This document shows, piece after piece, positions 18,292 to 26,100 of a stretch of DNA of 64,000 nt. The notes under the pieces are model-generated. The model had not been told where the DNA came from and searched no databases. It saw only the letters and a program-made list of their open reading frames with translations. The DNA is taken from NCBI RefSeq assembly GCF_003590835.1, contig NZ_QYUQ01000002.1:2666001-2730000 (forward strand), written 5' to 3'. Made by a program: the position numbers and the translations under genes. This stretch comes from Noviherbaspirillum sedimenti. GTDB taxonomy: Bacteria; Pseudomonadota; Gammaproteobacteria; Burkholderiales; Burkholderiaceae_D. Position 1 is the first letter of the stretch, and each line of letters begins with the position of its first letter.

Positions 18292-18930
18292 ATGAAGCTC
18301 TACAATTTTTTCCGCAGCGGCACCTCGCACCGCCTGCGCATCGCGTTGAATCTCAAGGGCCTGTCCTACGAGTATGTCGCGGTGGACCTGCGCACCGAGG
18401 AGCACCTCGGCGATGCCTTCAAGGCGCTCAATCCGCAAGGCCTGGTGCCGGCGCTGGTCGAAGGCGACAAGGTGTTGACGCAGTCGCCCGCCATCATCGA
18501 ATGGCTGGAGGAACGCTATCCGGGGCAGCCATTGCTGCCGTCTGCCCCGGACGAGCGGGCGCGGGTGCGCGCGATGGCGGCACTGGTCGGCTGCGACATC
18601 CATCCGATCAACAACCGCCGCATCCTGGAATACCTGCGCAAGCAACTCGGCTGCGACGAAGCTGCCGTGCAGGCATGGTGCGCCACCTGGATCGAGGCCG
18701 GCTTTGCCGCGCTGGAGCAGCAACTGGCAGCCGACAAGACCCGCGGCCGCTTCTGCTTCGGCGATACGCCCGGCCTGGCCGACGTTTACCTGGTACCGCA
18801 GGTCGAGAGCGCACACCGATTCAAGGTCGACATGACGCCGTACCCAACGATCGTCGCGATCGACGGTGCCTGCGCCGAACTCGACGCATTCAGCCGCGCG
18901 GCGCCTGCAGCGCAGCCAGATGCAAAATGA
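18292..18930 (+). CDS. Maleylpyruvate isomerase (zeta-class GST, NagL type)
   Basis: 212 residues. The N-terminal thioredoxin-like domain begins MKLYNFFRSGTSHRLRIAL, with the zeta-class active-site motif SGTSHR at residues 9-14, followed by the all-helical domain. It isomerises maleylpyruvate to fumarylpyruvate with glutathione, linking the dioxygenase to the hydrolase. Maleylacetoacetate isomerase is the alternative name for this family, but no homogentisate genes are near. It is the last gene of the operon, 13 bp after the hydroxylase, and a terminator follows about 100 bp downstream. Confidence 0.92.
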   Translation: MKLYNFFRSGTSHRLRIALNLKGLSYEYVAVDLRTEEHLGDAFKALNPQGLVPALVEGDKVLTQSPAIIEWLEERYPGQPLLPSAPDERARVRAMAALVGCDIHPINNRRILEYLRKQLGCDEAAVQAWCATWIEAGFAALEQQLAADKTRGRFCFGDTPGLADVYLVPQVESAHRFKVDMTPYPTIVAIDGACAELDAFSRAAPAAQPDAK

Positions 18931-19026
18931 AGGACGCAGGATGAATCGATGATGTAACGAGGCGGAAGCCCGGGGCCAAATTGCCCAAAGCCTCCTTCCC
19001 AAGACCAACTTCTCCGGTCTTTGTTT

Positions 19027-19062
19027 GCCTGGATGCGCATCAAATGCGCTTCCAGGCTTTTT
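19027..19062 (+). terminator. Rho-independent terminator after the gentisate operon
   Basis: Stem GCCTGGATGCGC (19027-19038) and GCGCTTCCAGGC (19046-19057) with one mismatch and a 7-nt loop, followed directly by TTTTT (19058-19062). It ends the 3-hydroxybenzoate/gentisate operon and insulates tex. Confidence 0.85.
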
Positions 19063-19187
19063 AATGCGCTTTCAATTGCCACGATCACAACATCCGTGGC
19101 AAACCCTCACTATCCTCAATGTCAAGACTGGCGCAATCGCATGGATTGCGTATCATGTCCGGCTTGTTTTCCTCATTTTGTCACCAC

Positions 19188-21530
19188 ATGCTGCCCTCGA
19201 TCGAACAACGCCTTGCCCTCGAACTCGCCGCCAAGCCGGCCCAGGTTGCCGCCGCCGTCGCCCTGCTGGACGAAGGCGCCACCGTGCCCTTCATCGCCCG
19301 CTACCGCAAGGAAGCCACAGGCGGGCTGGACGATATCCAGTTGCGCCTGCTGGAAGAGCGCCTGCGCTACCTGCGCGAACTGGAAGACCGCCGCGCCGCG
19401 GTAATCGCCTCGATCGAAGAACAGGGCAAGATGACGCCCGCCTTGCTGGACGCAATCACCCACGCCGAGGACAAGACCAGGCTGGAAGACCTGTACCTGC
19501 CCTACAAGCAAAAGCGCCGCACCAAGGCCCAGATCGCCGCCGAAGCCGGCCTGACGGAATTGGCCGACGCCCTGCTGGCCGATCCGTCCCTGAATCCGGA
19601 GGAAGAAGCCGCCAAATACCTCAAGCCGGCATTTACCACGCCCAATGGCGACAACCCCGGCGTGGCCGACGCCAAGGCGGCGCTGGATGGCGCACGGCAG
19701 ATCCTGATGGAGCGTTTTGCCGAAGATGCAGCACTGCTGCAATCGCTGCGCGAGTACCTGACCGAGCATGGCGTGGTCGAATCGAAAGTCGTGGAAGGCA
19801 AACAGGAAGCCGGCGAAAAATTCGCCGATTACTTCGATTATTCGGAAACAATCGGCACCATCCCCTCGCACCGCGCGCTGGCGCTGTTCCGCGGCAGGCG
19901 CGAGGAAATGCTGAACGTGGCCTTGCGCCTGGATAGCGAAGAAGAAAAACCGAAATGGGATGCGCCGCACAATCCCTGCGAGGCGCGCATCGCGCAAGCC
20001 TTCGGCGTGCGCAACCAGGGCCGTGCCGCGGACAAATGGCTAGCGGACACCGTGCGCTGGGCCTGGCGCGTGAAGGTCTTCATGCATCTGGAAACCGAGC
20101 TGATGACGCGCCTGCGCGAACAGTCGGAAACCGAGGCGATCAACGTCTTCGCGCGCAACCTCAAGGATTTGCTGCTGGCCGCGCCCGCCGGCCCGCGCGC
20201 CACCATGGGCCTGGACCCGGGCTTGCGCACCGGCGTGAAAGTTGCGGTGGTCGATGCAACCGGCAAGGTCGTCGATATCGCTACGATCTATCCGCACCAG
20301 CCGCGCAACGACTGGCATGGTGCGCTGCACACGCTGTCGCAACTCGCTGAAAAACACAAGGTGGCGCTGATCTCGATCGGCAACGGCACCGCCTCGCGCG
20401 AAACCGACAAGCTGGCGCAAGACTTGATCAAGCTGCGCCCGGAGCTGAAACTCACCAAGATCGTGGTGTCCGAAGCCGGCGCCTCGGTGTATTCGGCATC
20501 GGAGTTCGCCTCGAAGGAATTGCCGGAGCTGGATGTCTCCATCCGCGGCGCGGTCTCGATCGCGCGACGCCTGCAAGACCCGCTGGCCGAACTCGTGAAA
20601 ATCGATCCGAAATCGATTGGCGTGGGCCAATACCAGCACGACGTCAGCCAGTCGCAGCTTGCGCGTTCGCTTGACGCCGTGGTGGAGGATTGCGTCAATG
20701 CCGTCGGCGTCGATGTGAATACCGCCTCGGCGCCGCTGCTGGCGCGCGTGTCCGGCTTGAGCAGCAGCGTGGCGCAAAGCATCGTCAGCTATCGCGACAT
20801 GAAAGGCGTGTTCGCCTCGCGCGCCGACTTGCGCAACGTGCCGCGCCTGGGCGACAAGACTTTCGAGCAAGCCGCCGGTTTCTTGCGCGTCATGAGCGGC
20901 GACAACCCGCTGGACGCCTCGGCGGTGCACCCGGAATCCTACCCGCTGGTCGAGAAAATCCTGGCCGACATCAAGAAGGATGTGAAAAGCGTGATCGGCG
21001 AAGCCGGCTTGCTGAAATCCATCCAGCCGGCCAAATACGCCGACGACAAGTTCGGCGTGCCGACCATCACTGACATCCTGAAGGAACTGGAAAAACCCGG
21101 GCGCGACCCGCGCCCGGAATTCACCACCGCCACCTTCAAGGACGGCGTCGAGGAAATCCGCGATTTGCGTCCGGACATGATCCTTGAAGGCGTGGTGACT
21201 AACGTCGCAGCATTCGGCGCCTTCGTCGATATCGGCGTGCACCAGGATGGCCTGGTGCATATCTCGGCCTTGTCCAACACGTTCGTCAAAGACCCACATA
21301 CGGTGGTCAAAGCCGGCCAGGTGGTAAAGGTGAAGGTGCTGGAAGTCGATGAAAAGCGCAAACGCATCGCCCTGACCATGCGCCTGTCGGACGCGCCACC
21401 GCAGCCTGGCGCCAAGCCGGCCCAGCGCGGCGACCGCAACGACGCCAAGCGCCTGGCGCAGCACCAGAACGTGCGCGAACCGGCCGGCAACAGTGCGATG
21501 GCGGCGGCTTTCGCCAAGCTGAAATCGTAA
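19188..21530 (+). CDS. tex: Tex-family RNA-binding transcription accessory protein
   Basis: 780 residues from the ATG at 19188 ([20 protein letters not shown]), the usual family opening and length; earlier in-frame ATGs at 19119 and 19155 cannot be excluded. Regions in order are an N-terminal helical Tex domain, a YqgF/RuvC-like nuclease fold ([17 protein letters not shown], about residue 344), helix-hairpin-helix repeats ([12 protein letters not shown]...), and a C-terminal S1 RNA-binding domain ([21 protein letters not shown], about 655-725). It binds nucleic acid and affects transcription of many genes. It stands alone between a terminator and grxD. Confidence 0.95.
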   Translation: MLPSIEQRLALELAAKPAQVAAAVALLDEGATVPFIARYRKEATGGLDDIQLRLLEERLRYLRELEDRRAAVIASIEEQGKMTPALLDAITHAEDKTRLEDLYLPYKQKRRTKAQIAAEAGLTELADALLADPSLNPEEEAAKYLKPAFTTPNGDNPGVADAKAALDGARQILMERFAEDAALLQSLREYLTEHGVVESKVVEGKQEAGEKFADYFDYSETIGTIPSHRALALFRGRREEMLNVALRLDSEEEKPKWDAPHNPCEARIAQAFGVRNQGRAADKWLADTVRWAWRVKVFMHLETELMTRLREQSETEAINVFARNLKDLLLAAPAGPRATMGLDPGLRTGVKVAVVDATGKVVDIATIYPHQPRNDWHGALHTLSQLAEKHKVALISIGNGTASRETDKLAQDLIKLRPELKLTKIVVSEAGASVYSASEFASKELPELDVSIRGAVSIARRLQDPLAELVKIDPKSIGVGQYQHDVSQSQLARSLDAVVEDCVNAVGVDVNTASAPLLARVSGLSSSVAQSIVSYRDMKGVFASRADLRNVPRLGDKTFEQAAGFLRVMSGDNPLDASAVHPESYPLVEKILADIKKDVKSVIGEAGLLKSIQPAKYADDKFGVPTITDILKELEKPGRDPRPEFTTATFKDGVEEIRDLRPDMILEGVVTNVAAFGAFVDIGVHQDGLVHISALSNTFVKDPHTVVKAGQVVKVKVLEVDEKRKRIALTMRLSDAPPQPGAKPAQRGDRNDAKRLAQHQNVREPAGNSAMAAAFAKLKS

Positions 21531-21587
21531 ACTGCAGCGCAGCCCGGATACTTTTATAATGGCAGGATCAACTTTAATGAGGCAGCC

Positions 21588-21899
21588 ATGAGCGACGTAC
21601 AAACCTGGATCAAAGACACCGTAACCCAGCACCCGGTGGTGCTGTTCATGAAAGGCACGGCGCAATTCCCGCAATGCGGTTTTTCCAGCAAAGCAGTGCA
21701 ATTGCTGAAAGCCGCCGGCGCCACCGACATCGTTACCATCAACGTGCTGGAAAACCCGGAAGTGCGCCAGGGTATCAAGGACTTCTCCAACTGGCCGACC
21801 ATCCCGCAGCTCTACGTCAAGGGCGAATTCATCGGCGGCTCGGACATCATGAACGAAATGTTCGAGTCCGGCGAGCTGAAGACCCTGCTGCAGGACTGA
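21588..21899 (+). CDS. grxD: Monothiol glutaredoxin Grx4
   Basis: 103 residues. The CGFS active site lies at residues 30-33, with the glutathione/[2Fe-2S] motifs [19 protein letters not shown]. It acts with BolA-type partners as an Fe-S cluster carrier; an IbaG/BolA-like gene is encoded at 44.3 kb of this window. GAGG precedes the ATG. The ubiX GTG start follows after one base, so the two are translationally coupled. In many Betaproteobacteria this pair directly follows prmC. Confidence 0.96.
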   Translation: MSDVQTWIKDTVTQHPVVLFMKGTAQFPQCGFSSKAVQLLKAAGATDIVTINVLENPEVRQGIKDFSNWPTIPQLYVKGEFIGGSDIMNEMFESGELKTLLQD

Positions 21900-21900
21900 C

Positions 21901-22506
21901 GTGTCCGGACCAGCCGGCGCAGGCAAACCGCGGCGGCTGATCGTCGCCATCACCGGCGCCACTGGCGCCGTGTATGGCGTGCGCCTGCTGCAGATCCTGC
22001 GCAGCATGCCGGGCCTGGAAACCCACCTGCTGGTATCCGAAGCCGGCGTGCTGAACATCCACCAGGAGCTGGATCTGAGGCGCAAGGATGTCGAAGCGCT
22101 GGCGGACGTGGTCCATAACGTGCGCGACGTCGGCGCAGCCATTGCCAGCGGCTCGTTCCAGTCGGATGGCATGGTGGTCGCCCCCTGCTCCATGAAGTCC
22201 CTGGCAGCGATCGCCCATGGTTTGTCCGACAACCTGATCACGCGCGCCGCCGACGTGGTCCTGAAGGAGCGCCGCCGGCTGGTACTGATGGTGCGCGAGA
22301 CCCCCTTCAACCTGGCGCATCTGCGCAACATGACCGCCGTCACCGAAATGGGCGGCATCATCTTTCCGCCGCTGCCGGGTTTTTATCACAAGCCGCAAAG
22401 CATCGAAGAGATGGTGGACCATACGCTGGGCCGGGTGCTGGATTTGTTTATGATCGAACATGCGCTGGCACCGCGCTGGCAAGGACTGCGCGGCGGCGAA
22501 GCCTGA
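21901..22506 (+). CDS. ubiX: Flavin prenyltransferase UbiX
   Basis: 201 residues from a GTG start one base after the grxD stop. It attaches dimethylallyl phosphate to FMN, making the prenylated cofactor for UbiD decarboxylase in ubiquinone synthesis. The flavin-binding GATGAVYGVRLL at the N-terminus, GSFQSDGMVVAPCSMKSLAAIAHG and the catalytic-site RERRRLVLMVRETP-like segment (here KERRRLVLMVRETP) are present. It is co-transcribed with grxD. Related Pad1-type decarboxylase partners cannot be excluded, but ubiX is the standard assignment. Confidence 0.94.
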   Translation: MSGPAGAGKPRRLIVAITGATGAVYGVRLLQILRSMPGLETHLLVSEAGVLNIHQELDLRRKDVEALADVVHNVRDVGAAIASGSFQSDGMVVAPCSMKSLAAIAHGLSDNLITRAADVVLKERRRLVLMVRETPFNLAHLRNMTAVTEMGGIIFPPLPGFYHKPQSIEEMVDHTLGRVLDLFMIEHALAPRWQGLRGGEA

Positions 22507-22532
22507 GCGCGGCAAACTCAAAAAACGGGATT

Positions 22533-22925
22533 ATGGCGGATAAAAAATACAGCGCCTGGCTGGCCAGGATAGACAAGCGCGAAACGGCATCCAGCATGGC
22601 GCGCGAATGTGCGATTGCCATGCTGTTCTGGGCGGCGGTGCAGGCAGCGTTTTCCTTCAAGTATGGCAATTCGCTGCTGATTCATGCCGCCATCCTGGCG
22701 GTAGGTGGGCTGTGTCTGCTGCGCTGGAAAAGCCGGGCGGCGGCGCTTGCGCTATTGCTGTATGCGCTGGCTGGCGCCGGCATCACCCTGGCCATCCGAT
22801 CTGGCGTGGCGCTGGAAGGTGGAGAAAATCTCGCGCTGGCCCTCTTGATCCTGTGGACCGCATGGAAGGCGGTCGAAGCGACGTTCAGGCTGCGCGGACG
22901 ATTCGCGTTTACAGCAAAGGCTTGA
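22533..22925 (+). CDS. Small membrane protein, unknown function
   Basis: 130 residues with about four hydrophobic segments (about 29-43, 49-64, 69-88 and 95-115) and charged ends. The N-terminus is hydrophilic with MADKKYSAWLARIDKRET. No recognised domain. It follows ubiX by 26 bp and may be expressed with it. Its last 17 bp overlap the 3' end of the convergent phospholipase D-like gene. Probably an inner-membrane protein; no role is proposed. Confidence 0.6.
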   Translation: MADKKYSAWLARIDKRETASSMARECAIAMLFWAAVQAAFSFKYGNSLLIHAAILAVGGLCLLRWKSRAAALALLLYALAGAGITLAIRSGVALEGGENLALALLILWTAWKAVEATFRLRGRFAFTAKA

Positions 22926-24405
22926 TCGGCAGGTTTTGCCAGAGGCGCACCTTGCTGCGCTTGGCCAGCGGGACATGCCGGTCGGGGTCATCGCTTGCCG
23001 CATTCCAGCTATTCCCCGGCGCCATATCGACTTCGATGGCCGCCTCCACTTTTCGCGCCACGCTCTCGTCATGAATGATGACGCCGGCTTCGGTATTGAG
23101 GTTCTGTGAACGGGGATCGAAGTTGTAGGTACCGACATAGACCCGGGCGCCGTCCACCACCATCGTCTTGGCATGCAGGCCGAACACGAGCTGTTTGTTT
23201 TTGGTTGCCTCGAACCTGTTCATCAGCGCCTGTTGCACTTGGGGATAGGGTTTGTACTCGAAAATTTCGAAACCCATTTTCAGAAGCTTCTTGCGCTGGT
23301 TGCGATAACCGCTGAAAGCCTGGATGTTGTCGGTCGATGCCAGTGAATTGGTGTTGATGCGAACCGTCACCCCGCGCGCGAGGATGCCTCTGAAAAGTTC
23401 GATGGCTTCATTGGACAACACCAGGTAGGGTGACTGGATGGTGATCCGGGTTTGCGCCTGCGCTGCCATTTCCGCCAGCGCCGAGGTGCTCAGGCCGCCG
23501 CCATCAAGCGAGAAGGTGTTGGCATTCTTGCCGGGCATGTCGCTGATGAACTCGACCCTGCTCCAGACAATCTGCCTGGCGATTTCGGCGAAGGCGGCCG
23601 GCGCAGCGGTGATTGCCTGCCGTACTTCAGGTGCGAAATTTTCCGGGGCTTGCGCATATGCGCCCAGCTCGCGGTAGATCGCCTGGACCTCGTCGCTATC
23701 GGCACTGACATTTTTTTGCATCAGGCCCAGGCCGTTGTACAAATCCTCGACCCTGGCGCTGAGCGGACTTTCCCAGAAGCGCTCGAAACTGGCCTGCATG
23801 GTCTTGACGGCGCTCCCCAGCAGCAAGACATCGCGGTCGCGAAAATTGAATTCGTGATTGTAATCGTAGTATTCGGCCGCCATGTTACGCCCGCCGGCCA
23901 CGGCGATCTTTCCATCGACAATGAACGTCTTGTCGTGCATGCGCTGGTTAATGCCGCGAAAATCGGTAAGCGCATTGAAGGCGCGCCGCGCCAGGGTGAC
24001 ACCGACCGAATTTTTCGGATTGTAGATGCGGATATCGATATTCGGGTGATGCGCCAGCGCCAGCAGCGATTTGTCGGGCGCATTGATCAGCAAGTCATCG
24101 ACGATCACGCGCACCTTCACGCCCCGCTCTGCCGCGCGCAACAGCGTTTCCGCCGCAAGGATGCCAATATTGTCAGTGCTCCAGATAAAGTACTGGACCT
24201 CGATCGATTCCTGCGCCTGCTCGACCAGCCAGGCACGGGTGATCAGCGCCTCGGTGCCGGTATCCAGCACGTGCACGCCGCTTTTGCCTTCCTGCCGGGC
24301 GATTTCGGCGGCGACCAGCTGCATCGGTGCAGCGTTCGTGGCATGTAGCCAACCCGGCGCGAGCAGCGACAGGCACAGTAGTGCGACGGCAGTCAGTCGT
24401 TTCAA
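22909..24405 (-). CDS. Phospholipase D-family protein (cardiolipin synthase-like)
   Basis: 498 residues with a signal peptide (KRLTAVALLCLSLLAPGWLHA). Two intact HKD motifs are visible, HDKTFIVDGKIAVAGGRN and HAKTMVVDGARVYVGTYNFDPRS, each HxKx4D followed by G/N. The family makes cardiolipin or cleaves phosphodiesters; exported two-HKD proteins of this kind are often called phospholipase D or cardiolipin synthase C-like. It begins with TTG at 24405-24403, with GGAG 8 nt upstream; no ATG fits the signal peptide. It is transcribed away from the PEP-CTERM/IS region. Confidence 0.85.
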   Translation of the reverse strand: MKRLTAVALLCLSLLAPGWLHATNAAPMQLVAAEIARQEGKSGVHVLDTGTEALITRAWLVEQAQESIEVQYFIWSTDNIGILAAETLLRAAERGVKVRVIVDDLLINAPDKSLLALAHHPNIDIRIYNPKNSVGVTLARRAFNALTDFRGINQRMHDKTFIVDGKIAVAGGRNMAAEYYDYNHEFNFRDRDVLLLGSAVKTMQASFERFWESPLSARVEDLYNGLGLMQKNVSADSDEVQAIYRELGAYAQAPENFAPEVRQAITAAPAAFAEIARQIVWSRVEFISDMPGKNANTFSLDGGGLSTSALAEMAAQAQTRITIQSPYLVLSNEAIELFRGILARGVTVRINTNSLASTDNIQAFSGYRNQRKKLLKMGFEIFEYKPYPQVQQALMNRFEATKNKQLVFGLHAKTMVVDGARVYVGTYNFDPRSQNLNTEAGVIIHDESVARKVEAAIEVDMAPGNSWNAASDDPDRHVPLAKRSKVRLWQNLPIKPLL

Positions 24406-24588
24406 TTGGCAGTCTCCAAATTATTTTTGAAAATATTTTTGTGAAATCGGCGCAATGTAACACATTTGACAACAATGTCCGTCGCCGGCCCTGCTGCACA
24501 ATAAAAAAGCCAGGCCGAACTGTCGAAATTTTTTACACCACTTCAAGCCATTTTTTCTATCTCATTGATTTTAATGGATATTATTTAT

Positions 24589-24605
24589 CGGCATAAATCT
24601 TGCCT
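24589..24605 (+). promoter_or_regulatory. Candidate sigma-54 (-24/-12) promoter for the PEP-CTERM gene
   Basis: CGGCATAAATCTTGCC carries GG at 24590-24591 and GC at 24602-24603, exactly 10 bp apart, with GGCA and TTGC blocks as in TGGCAC-N5-TTGC. The first T of the consensus is C here. A start about 12 nt downstream would give a leader of roughly 45 nt up to the Shine-Dalgarno at 24646-24653 and the original ATG. Sigma-54 with PrsK/PrsR is known to control PEP-CTERM genes in several Betaproteobacteria. Confidence 0.45.
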
Positions 24606-24645
24606 TAAGGAATCTTAGGTAGCATTCATTGCCAACTGAAAACTC

Positions 24646-24653
24646 AAAGGAAA
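24646..24653 (+). promoter_or_regulatory. Displaced ribosome binding site of the PEP-CTERM gene
   Basis: AAAGGAAA stands directly at the left edge of the IS element. Removing the element (24655-26099) joins it to CATGG so that the ATG of the PEP-CTERM gene follows AAGG by 5 nt. In the present sequence it leads into the IS and has no gene of its own. Confidence 0.55.
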
Positions 24654-24657
24654 TGGA

Positions 24658-24670
24658 ATGGACGCCTCCC
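24658..24670 (+). repeat. IS left subterminal inverted repeat
   Basis: ATGGACGCCTCCC, the exact reverse complement of 26079-26091. The 390 bp between the phospholipase D-like gene and the transposase otherwise hold an AT-rich upstream region, the sigma-54-type promoter, the displaced RBS and the IS left end; no other gene is seen there. Confidence 0.85.
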
Positions 24671-24795
24671 CCCGCAAGGGTACCGATGAAGTGAGTCGGA
24701 GGGATAAGTAGAGAAGAGGGGTTCTCACAGCCCAACGGCATCAAATGTGCCAAAGTGGAAGTTCTGAACAAACCACTTGAGGGAGGAGAACCCAA

Positions 24796-25818
24796 ATGAA
24801 GCATAGCGTATATGGCGTTGATGTGGCAAAGCGCGTGTTCCAAGTGCATTGCGTGGATATGGAGACGGGCGAAATCACCAGCAAGCAGATCAAGCGTGCT
24901 GGATTTTTGGAGCATTTCGTCAACCGTGCGCCGTGCCTGATTGGCATGGAAGCCTGCGGCGGTGCCCAGCATTGGGCAAGGCGGCTGATGGAGATGGGGC
25001 ACCAGGTGAAGCTAATGCCAGGCAAAGCGGTCAAGGCATTCGTACACGGCAACAAGAACGACGTGGCTGATGCAAGGGCGATCTGGATGGCGGTGCAGCA
25101 GCCTGGCGTCAAGGCAGTTGCGGTCAAGACGGAGGCGCAACAGGCGGTACTGGCGCTGCATCGAATGCGGCAGCAACTGGTGAAGTTCCGCACGATGCAA
25201 AGCAACGGGTTGCGCGGCTTGCTGACGGAATACGGCGAAGTGATGGCGGTTGGCCGAGCTGCTTTGGACCGGGCCATGAGCGATGTACTGGCAAGATTGA
25301 GTGATCGATTGCCGGCGGTGTTGATCGACACATTGCGCGAGCAATGGGGAATGCTGGAAAAGCTCGACCAGCAGATCGCCGCGATCGAGCAGCGGCTGTC
25401 GGCGTGGCTGAAGCAAGACAAGGCATGCAAGACGATTGCCGAGATTCCCGGTGTCGGCTTGCTGACGGCAACGGCGGCGGTGGCGACGATGGGCGATGCC
25501 AAAGCATTCAAGTCGGGGCGCGAGTTCGCTGCCTGGCTCGGGCTGGCACCAGGCCAAACGGGTACGGGCGGCCGGGTGCGGCTTCTGGGGATCAGCAAGC
25601 GTGGCGACACGTACTTGCGCACGCTGCTGATTCACGGTGCCCGAGCGGTGCTCACGCATGCGAAGGAGCCAAGCGCGTGGGTGCAAGAGATCAGCAAGCG
25701 CCGGCCGCCGAATGTGGTGACGGTGGCGCTGGCCAACAAGATGGCACGGACGATCTGGGCGTTGTTGGCGCATGATCGGCAGTATGAAAGAAGTTATGTG
25801 AGCGTCAAGCCGGCGTGA
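24796..25818 (+). CDS. IS110-family transposase (DEDD recombinase)
   Basis: 340 residues, intact. The RuvC-like N-terminal domain holds the DEDD acids Asp9 (YGVDVAK), Glu52 (IGMEACGG), Asp89 and Asp92 (KNDVADAR). A central coiled helix region (about 150-210) follows, then the C-terminal Transposase_20 domain with IPGVGLLTATAAVATMGD and the serine-containing GISKRGDTYLRTLL. The family uses a DEDD plus serine mechanism and an RNA guide. GGGAGGAG lies 10 nt before the ATG. No frameshift or stop is present, so the element could be active. Confidence 0.95.
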   Translation: MKHSVYGVDVAKRVFQVHCVDMETGEITSKQIKRAGFLEHFVNRAPCLIGMEACGGAQHWARRLMEMGHQVKLMPGKAVKAFVHGNKNDVADARAIWMAVQQPGVKAVAVKTEAQQAVLALHRMRQQLVKFRTMQSNGLRGLLTEYGEVMAVGRAALDRAMSDVLARLSDRLPAVLIDTLREQWGMLEKLDQQIAAIEQRLSAWLKQDKACKTIAEIPGVGLLTATAAVATMGDAKAFKSGREFAAWLGLAPGQTGTGGRVRLLGISKRGDTYLRTLLIHGARAVLTHAKEPSAWVQEISKRRPPNVVTVALANKMARTIWALLAHDRQYERSYVSVKPA

Positions 25819-26079
25819 GTCGGCTGACATTGAAATCAACCAGTTTGTAACAAAGGATGGGCACGTCGAAAGGTTGCGCAAGGTACAAAGTGTGATGGCA
25901 AACAGGTCAGACCGGGACTCACGAAGCCTGAATGATTTTCTGGGCTAACAGCCCGTCAAGGAAATGAGGCGTGGGTCAGCGGATTCCATTAAGGCCAGCA
26001 GGTTCGACCTGCAACAAGGCCGGATATAAAACTGCAGCCTAGCCTGTCCAACAGCACACGATGAATTCCTTGGCAAACG
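25819..26079 (+). ncRNA. Predicted bridge RNA / seekRNA of the IS element
   Basis: IS1111-group elements carry their guide RNA 3' of the transposase; this 260-nt segment has no gene and can be folded by eye into two modules. Module 1: basal stem GACTCAC (25916-25922) with GTGGGTC (25971-25977), then GCCT/AGGC, an internal loop, and cap hairpin GGGCT-AAC-AGCCC (25942-25954). Its loop strands hold ATGATTT (25932-25938), complementary to AAATCAT of the rejoined target, and AAGGAAAT (25958-25965), identical to the left flank 24647-24654. Module 2: hairpin GCAGGT-TCG-ACCTGC (25998-26012) inside GGCC/GGCC, flanked by ATTCCATTA (25983-25991), complementary to TAATGGAAT across the joined IS ends, and ATATAA (26024-26029), identical to the right end at 26090-26095. 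Matches are short and found by eye; exact RNA ends are unknown. Confidence 0.55.
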
Positions 26080-26091
26080 GGAGGCGTCCAT
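26079..26091 (-). repeat. IS right subterminal inverted repeat
   Basis: GGGAGGCGTCCAT, exact reverse complement of the left repeat at 24658-24670. TTGGCA at 26070-26075 just inside it could serve as an outward -35, with TATAAT at 26091-26096 (15-bp spacing, short). Confidence 0.85.
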
Positions 26092-26100
26092 ATAATAATC

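Larger units (their letters stand above)
24655..26099 (+). mobile_element. IS110-family (IS1111-group) insertion sequence
   Basis: About 1445 bp with subterminal inverted repeats, one DEDD transposase gene and a 3' non-coding segment of about 260 bp, the layout of the IS1111 group. Ends were placed by inspection: AT at 24653-24654 and AT at 26098-26099 would be the shared core, leaving a pre-insertion site ...AAGGAAAT|CATGG.... The inverted repeats lie 3 bp inside the left end and 8 bp inside the right end. No long target duplication is seen, as expected for this family. The element sits between a promoter/RBS and the start codon of a PEP-CTERM gene. End positions are inferred and could shift by a few bases. 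Confidence 0.8.

Noticed and set aside
20040-22361. A 773-codon open frame on the minus strand opposite tex, grxD and ubiX
   Set aside because: It spans three well-supported genes on the other strand; the peptide has no recognisable motifs and is a GC-rich shadow.
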